64,000 nucleotides of DNA from positions 305,569 through 369,568 of the forward strand of contig CANMIP010000002.1 of NCBI GenBank assembly GCA_947497945.1, read 5' to 3'. Made by a program: the position numbers and the translations under genes. Below the pieces are notes generated by a model. The model was not told the DNA's origin. It did no database searches and worked only from the letters and a program-made list of their open reading frames with translations. Source of the stretch: an uncultured Tropicimonas sp. (GTDB lineage Bacteria > Pseudomonadota > Alphaproteobacteria > Rhodobacterales > Rhodobacteraceae). Shown one piece after another: positions 26,800 through 35,680 of this stretch (its first letter is position 1; each line of letters starts with the position of its first letter).

Positions 26800-27594
26800 T
26801 CAGGCGCGCATGGATTGGGGCCGCCCAACGGCGGCATTGAGGGATTCGATATTTTCCAGCAGGCCGGGCTGGCGCGAGAGCGTGTCGATCTCGCTGCCAA
26901 GACGGCCGATATGGGCCAGAAGTGCTGTCTCCGCAGCGGCCGGATTGCCCGCACAAAGCGCGTCGGCGATCTCACGATGCTGTTCGATGATCTGGGGCCC
27001 ACGGCGGATCCGGCGGAGCATCTTGAGATGGCGAACCCGGTCGAGATCGGCCTGCACGCCCTTGACCGTCCACCACACACCCGGCACGCCGGCCAGCTCG
27101 TAGAAGGCGCGGTGAAAATCCTCGTCCAGCGCGTAGAACCGGTCATAATCTTCGATCGCGATCGCGGCTTCCTGCTCGGCGATGGACCCGTTCAGCGTTT
27201 CACAGAAGGCCTCTGGCGTCAGGTGCGACTTCTGGGCCGCCTTGCGCACCGCGCCAATCTCCAGGTTCACCCGGATGAAACAGGCTTCAAGGTAACGGTC
27301 GATCCGGATCGGGGTGACATATGTTCCACTCTTGGGAACGATATTGACGAGACCGGCATCTTCCAGACGTATCAGAGCCTCGCGCACCGGCGTCTTGCTG
27401 GTATTGAGCGCTTCGGCGACTTCCAGTTCGGAAATCTGTTGTCCGGGCAGCAGCTTGATTTCGACCACAAACGACCGGAGCCGGTCAAATATCTGGGAAA
27501 CCTTGCTTTCCCCGGACGTCAGCTCGACGCCAGCAAGCAGTTCCGAGACCGACGAGATCCGATCGGCGCGGCGATTTACAAGGAATTCCTCCAA
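26800..27594 (-). CDS. GntR-family regulator with FCD ligand domain (operon-leading)
   Basis: This encodes 264 residues: a winged-helix GntR domain (about 30-100; recognition region LEVAEALNTSKTPVREALIRLEDAGLV) and an FCD all-helical ligand domain (about 110-240) with conserved His in DEDFHRAFYELAG. The start appears to be TTG, with GGGAGGGGGA about 6 bases upstream. FCD regulators commonly sense sugar acids such as uronates or KDG. As the first gene of the lyase/importer operon it probably autoregulates it. Confidence 0.9.
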   Translation of the reverse strand: MEEFLVNRRADRISSVSELLAGVELTSGESKVSQIFDRLRSFVVEIKLLPGQQISELEVAEALNTSKTPVREALIRLEDAGLVNIVPKSGTYVTPIRIDRYLEACFIRVNLEIGAVRKAAQKSHLTPEAFCETLNGSIAEQEAAIAIEDYDRFYALDEDFHRAFYELAGVPGVWWTVKGVQADLDRVRHLKMLRRIRRGPQIIEQHREIADALCAGNPAAAETALLAHIGRLGSEIDTLSRQPGLLENIESLNAAVGRPQSMRA

Positions 27595-27631
27595 AAGACT
27601 TCCCCCTCCCAGGGTGTCACATTGGAGTGAT

Positions 27632-27674
27632 CTAATATCTCACAACATTGATTTGTCCAGATTGTTTTTTACAA
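27632..27674 (-). promoter_or_regulatory. Putative promoter and GntR operator of the oligouronate operon
   Basis: Read on the minus strand, TGGACA (27654-27659) and TATTAG (27632-27637) make a sigma70-like pair with 16 bases between. Immediately upstream is TTGT-N5-ACAA (27662-27674), containing TTGTAAAA, the motif also found in the other regulator-associated intergenic regions. The region 27595-27894 has no gene; a related TTGTAAGA lies at 27775-27782. Confidence 0.5.
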
Positions 27675-27894
27675 ATTATGACATCATTCCGCAGGGGAAG
27701 CCCGACCGGAACGATGCGCAAGGCTTCAAAACTCAATGCATTTCAGGATGTTGAAGCGGAACCCGGCATCCGATTTGTAAGATGCCAGTTTCACAGATTT
27801 GCGCAGGGCTGATATTTGTTAGCGCATCAACTCGTCCGAAATTCGTCACGGTCGGCGCGGGAAGGATCCCTCGGCGACTCGGGGCAAACCGGCC

Positions 27895-28614
27895 TCAGCC
27901 GCCCTCGAAGACGCGCTTGCGGGCATTCTCGATATGCACGCGCATCCCCTGCCGCGCGGCGTCGCCATCCCGCCGCTCGATCGCGTCGAGAATGACGTAA
28001 TGCTCGGCCTGGACAAGATCGAGCCGCTGCTGGGTCTTGGTCAGGGACAGGTTCCGCGTCAGGTTCATGCCCGTGAGGATATTCTCCCGCATCGAGGCAC
28101 GCGCCGCGACGAAGTACTGGTTGTCCGAGGCCCGGCAGATCGCGGCATGCAGGACTTCATCGGCATCGACCCCCAACTCGCCATCGCGAACACAGCGGTC
28201 GAGTTCCAGGACGGCGGCGCGAATCGCATCGAGATCGGCCTCCGTGTGCCGTTCGGCCGCAAGATAGGCCGCCTCGCCTTCGATCGCGGCGCGAAATTCG
28301 AAGGTTCTCTGGATATCGGCGATCGATCCGACCGGCGCGAAATCGAGGGCCGCGATTTCGGGCCGGCGCTTGACGAAACTGCCCGAGCCCTGGCGCGATT
28401 GAATGACATCATCCTCGCGAAGCTGCCGCAAGGCCTGGCGCAGGACTGGCCGGGAAACCCCGAACTTGTCGCAGAGTGCGTGTTCTGTCGGAAGCTTGCT
28501 GCCCACGGGATAGGAATCGTCGGCGATGCCCGCCAGTATCTTCTCGTAGACCTGGTCCGAAAGCGTTCCCGGCCGAACCGGCCGTCCTCCGTCGCCCTCC
28601 GATGCCAAAGTCAT
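27895..28614 (-). CDS. Second GntR/FCD-family regulator
   Basis: This encodes 239 residues. The winged-helix domain is at about 15-85 (DQVYEKILAGI, then LCDKFGVSRPVLRQALRQLREDDVI), followed by an FCD domain with conserved acidic and His residues (RAAIEGEAAYLAA, DEVLHAAICRAS). GAGGAGGAAGG precedes the ATG. It lies between the oligouronate operon and the divergent TRAP genes and could control either or both. Confidence 0.9.
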   Translation of the reverse strand: MTLASEGDGGRPVRPGTLSDQVYEKILAGIADDSYPVGSKLPTEHALCDKFGVSRPVLRQALRQLREDDVIQSRQGSGSFVKRRPEIAALDFAPVGSIADIQRTFEFRAAIEGEAAYLAAERHTEADLDAIRAAVLELDRCVRDGELGVDADEVLHAAICRASDNQYFVAARASMRENILTGMNLTRNLSLTKTQQRLDLVQAEHYVILDAIERRDGDAARQGMRVHIENARKRVFEGG

Positions 28615-28712
28615 GCCTTCCTCCTCATATCCTCATCCGACAGTCCTCCCGCCCTCAGTTCGAGCGGCGCGGGGGCATCTGTCGGGAACCCTGCAAACCG
28701 AAGTATACGCAA

Positions 28713-28735
28713 CCGACAAATTTGTAAAACGTCGG
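28713..28735. promoter_or_regulatory. Candidate operator upstream of the second GntR gene
   Basis: CCGAC (28713-28717) and GTCGG (28731-28735) flank a core with the palindrome ACAAATTTGT (28716-28725) and TTGTAAAA (28722-28729). It lies about 100 bases before the regulator start, in the 399-bp divergent region with dctP, which otherwise holds no gene. Confidence 0.5.
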
Positions 28736-28893
28736 ACCGTCGCGCCCCCCGGCGGGCGTTGGTCGGAACAAGAGATTCGGTACGATCTGGCGCGGCAGAT
28801 CGCCCTCGGGACGCTTTTTTGGGCCCCGAACTCCGACAAGTCAGCTCAAGGAATTTTGGATTTTTCAACTTTTACAGCGCATTAAATCAATTC

Positions 28894-28963
28894 TTGACAC
28901 TGTGGGATAGCGGTAAACTAGCATATCAATGTGTCGCACCATTGATTATTGTAAAAATTTGTT
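28894..28963 (+). promoter_or_regulatory. Putative promoter and operator of the TRAP operon
   Basis: A perfect TTGACA (28894-28899) is followed by a weak TAGCAT (28919-28924). Downstream, TTGTAAAA (28949-28956) runs into ATTTGTTTT, matching the regulator-associated motif. A repressor bound here would sit just past the start of transcription. The -10 assignment is weak because the spacing is long. Confidence 0.45.
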
Positions 28964-29013
28964 TTGACGATAGTGTGCGGCTCACCAATCAGAATGACCT
29001 ATGGGAGGACTTC

Positions 29014-30006
29014 ATGGCATTCCAGAAATACGCCGCAACCGCCTTTGCAAGCGCCATCGCGCTCGCTGCCGCTTTCGCCGCCCCGGTGGCCGAAGCCAAG
29101 GATTGGCGCGGCTGGAACATTCACGTCGAAGACTACCCCGTGTCCCACGGCATGGAGGCCTTCATGGCCGAAGTGACCGAGAAGACCGGTGGCGAGATCA
29201 AAGGCAAGGTGTTCCACCAGGGCGTCCTGGGTTCGCAGCCCGACGCCATCGAGCAGGTTCGTCTCGGCATCATCGACTTCGCGGAATTCAGCCTTGGCCC
29301 CTGGGGTCCGGTTGCTCCTGAAGCCAACGTTGTGTCCCTGCCCTTCATCTTCAAGAGCGTGGAGCAGATGCACCGCGCCATGGACGGTGCTCCTGGCGAA
29401 GCCGTTTCCGCTGGCCTCGAAGCCAAGGGCGTGATTGCCCTGGGTTACTATGACGCCGGTGCACGCAGCTTCTACACCTCGACGGGCCCGATCACCCAGC
29501 CCTCCGACATGGAAGGCCGCAAGATCCGTGTGATGAACAACGACCTGTTCGTCGACATGATCGCAGCGATGGGCGGCAACGCGACGCCGATGGCCTTCGC
29601 CGAAGTGTACCAGTCGATCAAGACTAGCGTTGTCGACGGCGCCGAGAACAACCCGCCGTCCTACGAGTCGACCAACCACTTCGAGGTCGCTCCGTACTAC
29701 TCGATCTCCGAGCACCTGATCATCCCCGAAGTCCTGGTCATCGCCAAGAAGACCTGGGACGGGCTGACCCCGGAGCAGCAGGAAATCGTGAAGGAAGCTG
29801 GCAAGAACTCGACCATGCTTCAGCGCGAACTCTGGGCCAAGCGTGAAATGGCTTCGATGGAGACGGTCAAGGCCGCCGGCGTCGAGGTCAACATGATCGA
29901 AGACAAGGCTCCCTTCCAGGAAGCCATGGTCCCGGTCTATGAGAAGTATCTCGCCGCCAACCCGGACATGAAAGGAATCGTCGAGCTCTTCCAGAACTTC
30001 GACTGA
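29014..30006 (+). CDS. TRAP transporter substrate-binding protein (DctP family)
   Basis: This encodes 330 residues with a Sec signal (about 1-28, ending PVAEAKDW). The DctP fold is clear: QPDAIEQVRLGIIDFAEFS, the ligand-arginine segment MEGRKIRVMNND, MAFAEVYQSIKTSVVDGAENN and the C-terminal LTPEQQEIVKEA. The conserved arginine binds a carboxylate, so an organic acid such as a uronate is likely. GGGAGGAC precedes the ATG; the frame is open far upstream but that part overlaps the second regulator gene. It starts the TRAP operon. Confidence 0.93.
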   Translation: MAFQKYAATAFASAIALAAAFAAPVAEAKDWRGWNIHVEDYPVSHGMEAFMAEVTEKTGGEIKGKVFHQGVLGSQPDAIEQVRLGIIDFAEFSLGPWGPVAPEANVVSLPFIFKSVEQMHRAMDGAPGEAVSAGLEAKGVIALGYYDAGARSFYTSTGPITQPSDMEGRKIRVMNNDLFVDMIAAMGGNATPMAFAEVYQSIKTSVVDGAENNPPSYESTNHFEVAPYYSISEHLIIPEVLVIAKKTWDGLTPEQQEIVKEAGKNSTMLQRELWAKREMASMETVKAAGVEVNMIEDKAPFQEAMVPVYEKYLAANPDMKGIVELFQNFD

Positions 30007-30026
30007 TCTGTAACTGACACCAAAGC

Positions 30027-30054
30027 GGCGCCCCAGGAAGAACCCCGGGGCGCC
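30027..30054 (+). other. GC stem-loop between dctP and the TRAP permease genes
   Basis: GGCGCCCC pairs with GGGGCGCC around a 12-base loop, starting 21 bases after the dctP stop. No T tract follows. It likely keeps the binding-protein message more abundant than that of the permeases, mirroring the stem after the AlgQ-like gene. Confidence 0.7.
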
Positions 30055-30077
30055 TGCCAATCAAGAAAGCAAGGGGC

Positions 30078-30617
30078 ATGTCAACCAGCCTTACCTTCGT
30101 GCACAAGATCGAGGGGTGGCTCGCCCTCCTCTCCAAGATCTGCCTAATCCTTTGTGCTGTCGCTCTCGCCACACTGGTCGCCACCTTCGGCTGGCTGGTC
30201 TGGGGCAGATACGTCATGAATGTCACCCCGACCTGGGTTGAGCAGCTTGGCCTTCTGCTGGTTGCCTATATCGCCTTCATTGGCGCCGGCGTCGGCATCC
30301 ATGAACAATATCACCTCGGCGTGACGCTGTTCCGCGACGCTCTCGGCCCCAAGGTTTCGGGCTTCCTGCGTTTTATCATCGACATCATCCTGGCCTGCTT
30401 CGGCGCGGTCATGCTCTATGGCGGGATCGTCCTGTTCAATTTCGGCTGGAACACGCTCCTGCCGATGCTGAACATTCCCGAGAGCTTCCGTACGCTCGCC
30501 ATGGTGCTCAGTGGCGCATTGATCCTGCTCTTCGCCGGCTCCCGCGCGATCTTCCGCGTCATCTACTGGAAAAACGGCGAGGTCTATCCCGACCCCGTCC
30601 ATCACGAGGAAAGCTGA
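30078..30617 (+). CDS. TRAP transporter small permease (DctQ family)
   Basis: This encodes 179 residues with four membrane helices (about 14-40, 52-72, 92-118 and 135-158), the DctQ pattern. The conserved WVEQLGLLLVAYIAFIGAGVG segment (split here across the second helix) is typical. AAGGGGC lies before the ATG. The large-permease gene follows after 3 bases. Confidence 0.92.
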   Translation: MSTSLTFVHKIEGWLALLSKICLILCAVALATLVATFGWLVWGRYVMNVTPTWVEQLGLLLVAYIAFIGAGVGIHEQYHLGVTLFRDALGPKVSGFLRFIIDIILACFGAVMLYGGIVLFNFGWNTLLPMLNIPESFRTLAMVLSGALILLFAGSRAIFRVIYWKNGEVYPDPVHHEES

Positions 30618-30620
30618 ACC

Positions 30621-31904
30621 ATGGGACTTGGCATTCTCCTCGGAATCTTCTTCGGAAGTGTAATCATCGGTGTTCCGGTCGCCTTCGCGATGGGCATCGC
30701 CGCCGCAACCGCCATGTGGTTCGAAGGCTTCCCGCTGCTGCTGACATTCCAGCGGACCATGGCGGGCATCAACGTCTTCGCCCTGCTGGCAATCCCCTTC
30801 TTCGTCTTCGCCGGCGAGATCATGCTGCATGGTGGGATCGCCATCCGGCTGGTGCGCTTCGCCTCCACCCTCGTGGGACATATCCGCGGCGGCCTGGCGA
30901 CGGTGAACATCCTTTCCTCGATGCTGTTCGGCGGCATCTCGGGTTCGGCCATCGCCGACATCTCGGCGCTCGGCTCGATTCTGATCCCGGTGATGAAGGA
31001 AAAGGGCTACCGCGCGGATTACGCGGTCAACGTGACCGTGACATCCTCCATCGCGGGGATCGTCATCCCGCCCAGCCACAACATGATCATCTATGCGGTC
31101 GCAGCCGGCGGGGGCATATCGGTCTCCAAGCTCTTCCTCGCGGGCGTCGTACCCGGGGTGATGATGTGCCTCTGCCTCGCCGTGGCGGCCTACTGGATTG
31201 CGCTCAAACATAAATACCCGGCAGAGCCCTTCCCGGGCTGGAGCGAGGTGTTCCGCACCGGCGCCATCGCAGTCCCTGGCTTCATCACCGCGGTGATCAT
31301 CGTCGGCGGCGTGCTCTCGGGCATCTTCACAGTGACGGAATCGGGTGCATTCGGCGCGATCTACGCAGTGATCCTGACCGCCTTCTTCTACCGCTCGCTC
31401 GGTTGGAATGGCTTCGTCACCGCGCTGACCTCCGCCGTGCGCACCACCTCCATGGTGATGATCCTGATCGGCTTCGCGGGCGCCTTCGCCTACTTGCTGG
31501 TGATCTACCAGGTGCCGGACAAGCTCTCGCACTTCCTGCTCGGCATCTCCGAGAGCAAGATCATGATCCTGTTGATGATCAACATGATGCTGCTGGTGCT
31601 TGGCATGATCATGGACATGGCGGCGCTGATCCTGATCTGTACGCCGATCTTCCTGCCGATCGCCAAGGATCTCGGCATGGACCCGATCCAGTTCGGCATC
31701 ATGATGCTGGTCAACCTGGGCCTCGGCCTTTGCACCCCGCCGGTGGGCACCTGCCTCTTCGCCGGTTGTGCCGTGGGTCGGATCCGGATCGAGGACGCGG
31801 TGAAGTCGATCTTCCCCTTCTATCTCGCCATTCTCGCGGCGCTGATCCTCGTGACCTATGTCCCGGCAGTCTCCCTGACCCTGCCCGCGATGCTCGGCCA
31901 GTAA
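30621..31904 (+). CDS. TRAP transporter large permease (DctM family)
   Basis: This encodes 427 residues with about twelve hydrophobic segments, the standard length for DctM. Family signatures include NIFSSM-like NILSSMLFGGISGSA, IPPSHNMIIYA, and LGLGLCTPPVGTCLF near the end. It is the sodium-driven channel subunit working with DctQ and the DctP protein. The operon ends in a clear hairpin about 50 bases downstream. Confidence 0.95.
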   Translation: MGLGILLGIFFGSVIIGVPVAFAMGIAAATAMWFEGFPLLLTFQRTMAGINVFALLAIPFFVFAGEIMLHGGIAIRLVRFASTLVGHIRGGLATVNILSSMLFGGISGSAIADISALGSILIPVMKEKGYRADYAVNVTVTSSIAGIVIPPSHNMIIYAVAAGGGISVSKLFLAGVVPGVMMCLCLAVAAYWIALKHKYPAEPFPGWSEVFRTGAIAVPGFITAVIIVGGVLSGIFTVTESGAFGAIYAVILTAFFYRSLGWNGFVTALTSAVRTTSMVMILIGFAGAFAYLLVIYQVPDKLSHFLLGISESKIMILLMINMMLLVLGMIMDMAALILICTPIFLPIAKDLGMDPIQFGIMMLVNLGLGLCTPPVGTCLFAGCAVGRIRIEDAVKSIFPFYLAILAALILVTYVPAVSLTLPAMLGQ

Positions 31905-31954
31905 CGGCAGAAGACAGTCTCCCGGTCCTCCCCTCCCCTCTATGGACCGGACCG

Positions 31955-31996
31955 CTGGCGCCTCCCTGAGAAATCAGGCGGGGCGCCAGTGCTTTT
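31955..31996 (+). terminator. Intrinsic terminator of the TRAP operon
   Basis: CTGGCGC and GCGCCAG form the base, extended by CTCCCTGA/TCAGGCGG pairing and closed by a GAAA tetraloop, followed by TGCTTTT. The rest of the 31905-32248 gap holds nothing I can support. Confidence 0.8.
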
Positions 31997-32248
31997 CAGG
32001 AGATCAGCACCGGCTGCCGACAGCCTGTCGGCACAGGCCGGACGCCCGGAGGCCGCACAACCTCGCCACGCTCCATCGCTCCCGTGGCCGGCAAACAGCA
32101 CAATGCGTCTGTATTCCTGCCGTGAAGCGACAGGGGCAAAAGTGAGTTTGAAAGTCGGGAGGATCTCACGCGCACGGCCGGCTCCCGCAGGACTGGGTAC
32201 CGATCTTGCTATCAGGGATCGCGAGGGGGGGCGGCCGCCAGTCGGCCG

Positions 32249-32665
32249 CTAGAGACGACGCAGCCGGATCACCACATCGACACTGGCCACTTCTGCCCCT
32301 TCCGGCGCTTGCGGCAGGCGGGAAATCTCCAGCTCGGAGGCCGGGGCATCCGAGAGCGACTGGCTGTCTTCCCAGTAGAAATGCGGGTGGTCCTTGGTGC
32401 AGGTGTCGAAATAGCTTTTCGTCCCGTCCACCGTGATCTCGCGCATCAGGCCCGCCTCGCAGAAAGCCTTGAGCGTATTGTAGACGGTCGCAAGCGACAC
32501 CCGTTCACCGCTGAGACGAGAGGATTCGAACAGGCTTTCGGCGGTCACGTGGCGGTTATTGCCATCGCCCACCAGCAGCCCGGCCAGCGCCACGCGCTGC
32601 CGCGTTGGCCGAAGCTCGCCGCGTGCGAGCCACTCCGATACGCGTTTCTGTTCCTGGTCGCTCAT
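32249..32665 (-). CDS. irr: Iron response regulator Irr (Fur family)
   Basis: This encodes 138 residues. The Fur-type winged helix is at about 8-80 (LRPTRQRVALAGLL, SLATVYNTLKAFCEAGL) and the dimer domain contains DHPHFYWED, the histidine cluster used by Irr to sense heme. The C-terminal CxxC zinc pairs of Fur and PerR are absent, which supports Irr. In alphaproteobacteria Irr represses iron-using pathways when iron is low. It is divergent from fabA, an arrangement seen in related organisms. Confidence 0.92.
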   Translation of the reverse strand: MSDQEQKRVSEWLARGELRPTRQRVALAGLLVGDGNNRHVTAESLFESSRLSGERVSLATVYNTLKAFCEAGLMREITVDGTKSYFDTCTKDHPHFYWEDSQSLSDAPASELEISRLPQAPEGAEVASVDVVIRLRRL

Positions 32666-32842
32666 GGGTTCCTGTCCGCATTCCGCCCGATTGCAGAAGA
32701 TATGCGCATTCCTGCCGGAATTTCAATTGAAAACAGATTGCAGCGACGGACTTGCCGCAGACCAAGCCGCCCCTTGCGCCCCGCGCGCACGCAATGATAC
32801 TGAGCGCGCAGAACGCAGATTAGGCGCAGGGGAGGCAGGTAC

Positions 32843-33355
32843 ATGTCCGAAAGAAAGACCTATTTCGAGAAGGAAGACCTGTTGGCCTGTGGCCGCGGCG
32901 AGATGTTCGGCCCGGGCAATGCCCAGCTGCCGCTGCCGCCGATGCTCATGGCCGACCGGATCACCGAGATTTCCGAGGATGGCGGCGAACATGGCAAGGG
33001 CCATATCGTGGCCGAGTTCGACATCGACCCGGATCTCTGGTTCTTCCCCTGCCACTTCCCCGGCAACCCGGTCATGCCCGGTTGCCTCGGCCTTGACGGG
33101 CTCTGGCAGCTCACCGGCTTCGGCCTTGGCTGGCGCGGCATGAAGGGCCAGGGCTTCGCCATCGGCGCCGGTGAGATCAAGTTCTCCGGAATGGTGCGCC
33201 CGACCACCAAGATGATCACCTACAAGATCGACTATACTCGCATCATCGACCGCAAGCTCAAGCTGGGCGTGGCCGATGGAAAGGTCTTCGCCGATGGCGT
33301 CGAGATCTACAATGTGACCGGGCTGAAAGTCGGCCTGGCCGAAGCCGAATCCTGA
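32843..33355 (+). CDS. fabA: 3-hydroxydecanoyl-ACP dehydratase/isomerase FabA
   Basis: This encodes 170 residues. FabA dehydrates 3-hydroxydecanoyl-ACP and isomerises the product to the cis-3 form, the branch point for unsaturated fatty acids. The catalytic His71 is in [17 protein letters not shown], with Asp85 as partner. GGGGAGG precedes the ATG. It heads the fabA-fabB-fabI operon. Confidence 0.98.
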   Translation: MSERKTYFEKEDLLACGRGEMFGPGNAQLPLPPMLMADRITEISEDGGEHGKGHIVAEFDIDPDLWFFPCHFPGNPVMPGCLGLDGLWQLTGFGLGWRGMKGQGFAIGAGEIKFSGMVRPTTKMITYKIDYTRIIDRKLKLGVADGKVFADGVEIYNVTGLKVGLAEAES

Positions 33356-33384
33356 TCCGAAAACGATCCCTGGGGGGAACCAAT

Positions 33385-34614
33385 ATGCGTCGCGTCGTCG
33401 TCACCGGACTGGGCATCGTCTCGCCCATCGGCACTTCCGCCGAAGAAGTCACCGCCAATCTGAAAGCGGGTGCCTCCGGCATCTCCTTTGACGAAACGAT
33501 GGCCGAACACGGGTTCCGTTCCCAGGTCTCGGGCAAGCTGGACATCACGCCGGCCGAGCATATCGACAAGCGCACGCTGCGCTTCATGGGCCCGGGCGCG
33601 GCTTTCGCGCATATCGCCATGCAGCAGGCAATCGCCGATTCAGGACTTGAGGAGAGCGATATCGTCAACACCCGCACCGGCCTGATTGCCGGTTCGGGCG
33701 GCCCCTCGACCTCGGCCATGCTCACCGCGCATCAGACGGTGCTGAAATCCGGCGCCACCAAGCGCATCGGCCCCTTCGCCGTGCCGAAATGCATGTCCTC
33801 CACGATCTCGGCCAACCTTGCCACGGCCTTCAAGATCAAGGGCATCAACTATTCCATCACCTCGGCCTGCTCGACCTCGCTGCATTGCATCGGCTCGGCC
33901 TCCGAGCAGATCATGATGGGCAAGCAGGATGTCATGTTCGCCGGCGGCGGCGAGGAACTGGACTGGACGCTTTCCTGCCTGTTCGACGCCATGGGTGCCA
34001 TGTCCTCCAAGTATAACGACACGCCGACCACCGCCTCGCGCGCTTTCGACGCAACGCGGGACGGATTCGTCATCGGCGGCGGCGGCGGGATTGTCGTGCT
34101 CGAAGAACTGGAACACGCGAAAGCCCGCGGCGCAAAGATCTATGCCGAAGTCACCGGCTTCGCGGCAACCTCCGACGGCCATGACATGGTCGCGCCCTCC
34201 GGCGAGGGCGGCGAACGCGCCATGCGTCTTGCGCTGGAGACGCTGCCCGAGGGCCGCAAGGTCGGCTATATCAACGCCCATGGCACCTCGACCCCGGTCG
34301 GCGATGTCGGCGAGATCGAGGCCGTTCGGCGCGTCTTCGGTGAAGGCTCGACACCGCCGGTCTCCTCGACCAAGTCGATGACCGGCCATGCGCAGGGCGC
34401 GGCGGGAGCAATGGAGGCGGTGTTCTGCCTGCTGATGCTCGAGAACGATTTCATCGCGCCCTCGATCAACGTCACCGAACTCGATCCGGCCCTTCGCGAA
34501 GAAGAGATTGCCACCTCGCTGGTCGAATCCGCCGGGCTCGACACCGTTATGACCAATTCCTTCGGCTTCGGTGGGACCAACGGGTCCATGCTGATGTCCA
34601 AATTTGACGGGTAG
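33385..34614 (+). CDS. fabB: 3-oxoacyl-ACP synthase I FabB
   Basis: This encodes 409 residues with the nucleophile Cys162 in [10 protein letters not shown] and the two catalytic histidines in [11 protein letters not shown] and [11 protein letters not shown]. FabB elongates the cis intermediate made by FabA. GGGGGGAA precedes the ATG. The gap to fabA is 29 bases, to fabI 7. Confidence 0.98.
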   Translation: MRRVVVTGLGIVSPIGTSAEEVTANLKAGASGISFDETMAEHGFRSQVSGKLDITPAEHIDKRTLRFMGPGAAFAHIAMQQAIADSGLEESDIVNTRTGLIAGSGGPSTSAMLTAHQTVLKSGATKRIGPFAVPKCMSSTISANLATAFKIKGINYSITSACSTSLHCIGSASEQIMMGKQDVMFAGGGEELDWTLSCLFDAMGAMSSKYNDTPTTASRAFDATRDGFVIGGGGGIVVLEELEHAKARGAKIYAEVTGFAATSDGHDMVAPSGEGGERAMRLALETLPEGRKVGYINAHGTSTPVGDVGEIEAVRRVFGEGSTPPVSSTKSMTGHAQGAAGAMEAVFCLLMLENDFIAPSINVTELDPALREEEIATSLVESAGLDTVMTNSFGFGGTNGSMLMSKFDG

Positions 34615-34621
34615 AACAGTC

Positions 34622-35410
34622 ATGGCTGATTTGATGAAGGGCAAGCGCGGGCTTGTCATGGGCGTTGCCAACGAGCGATCCATTGCCTGGGGCATTGCCA
34701 AGGCAATGGCCGCGGAAGGTGCGGAGCTTGCCTTCACCTACCAGGGCGAGGCCTTCGGCAAGCGCGTCGCGCCGCTGGCGGAATCGGTCGGCTCGGATAT
34801 CCTGATCGACGCGGATGTGACGGAGGATGCGTCGCTCGACGCGGCCTTTGCAACGCTCAAGCAGAAATGGGGCAAGCTGGACTTCCTCGTCCATGCCATC
34901 GCCTATTCGGACAAGGACGAACTGGGCGGCCGCTTCATCAACACCAGCCGCGACAATTTCCGCAACTCGCTGACGATCTCCTGCTATTCGCTGATCGATG
35001 TTGCACGCCGGGCCGCCCCGATGATGTCGGAGGGCGGCACGATCCTGACCCTGACCTACCAGGGCTCCAACCGCGTGACCCCCTACTACAACGTGATGGG
35101 CGTGGCCAAGGCGGCGCTGGAATCGACGGTGCGCTATCTCGCCAACGATCTCGGCCCGGATCATATCCGCGTCAACGCGATCTCGCCGGGACCGATGAAG
35201 ACCCTGGCCGGCGCCGCGATCTCGGGCGCCCGCGCCACCTTCCGCCACACCAACGCCAACGCGCCGATGCGCGCCAATGCGACGCTGGATGCGGTGGGCG
35301 GCACGGCGGTCTACCTGGCTTCGGATGCTGGAGCCTGCACCTCGGGTGAGATCATCCATGTCGATGGCGGCTATCACGTGCTCGGAATGCCGCAACCGGA
35401 CAATCTCTGA
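34622..35410 (+). CDS. fabI: Enoyl-ACP reductase FabI (NADH)
   Basis: This encodes 262 residues of the SDR-type enoyl reductase. The cofactor-binding GVANERSIAWGIAK segment is at about 14-27 and the catalytic Tyr156-x6-Lys163 pair is in YYNVMGVAK. It reduces trans-2-enoyl-ACP in the last step of each elongation cycle. The ATG follows the fabB stop by 7 bases. Confidence 0.97.
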   Translation: MADLMKGKRGLVMGVANERSIAWGIAKAMAAEGAELAFTYQGEAFGKRVAPLAESVGSDILIDADVTEDASLDAAFATLKQKWGKLDFLVHAIAYSDKDELGGRFINTSRDNFRNSLTISCYSLIDVARRAAPMMSEGGTILTLTYQGSNRVTPYYNVMGVAKAALESTVRYLANDLGPDHIRVNAISPGPMKTLAGAAISGARATFRHTNANAPMRANATLDAVGGTAVYLASDAGACTSGEIIHVDGGYHVLGMPQPDNL

Positions 35411-35420
35411 TCCATCCTGA

Positions 35421-35472
35421 CCGGAGACGGACAGCCCCACGCCCGGATTCGTGCGCGACTGTCCATCTCCGG
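35421..35472 (+). terminator. Long-armed hairpin after fabI
   Basis: CCGGAGACGGACAG (35421-35434) pairs with CTGTCCATCTCCGG (35459-35472) with one mismatch; the loop can form an inner CACG/CGTG stem. It starts 10 bases after the fabI stop. There is no T tract, so it may be a factor-dependent or processed end. Confidence 0.6.
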
Positions 35473-35680
35473 ATGCCGTCGCGCCCGTTGTGCGAGGAGC
35501 GGATTGCCGTCCCCAGAGCTTTGCCGGCATCCCAGGACGCGTTTGCACCATCCCGCATCGGGGAAGACGCCCGCGCGGCAAACGCACTGGCGGCCCCAAA
35601 AAGCAGGGACCGCGCTGCAAGCGCAGCACGGCCCCTCGAATCTCCGGTTTCCATGCAGGCCCGAACGGGCGCGGGACCGT

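Noticed and set aside
27934..29013. Upstream extension of the DctP frame
   Set aside because: It is antisense to the second GntR gene; the signal peptide and ribosome site fix the DctP start at 29014.
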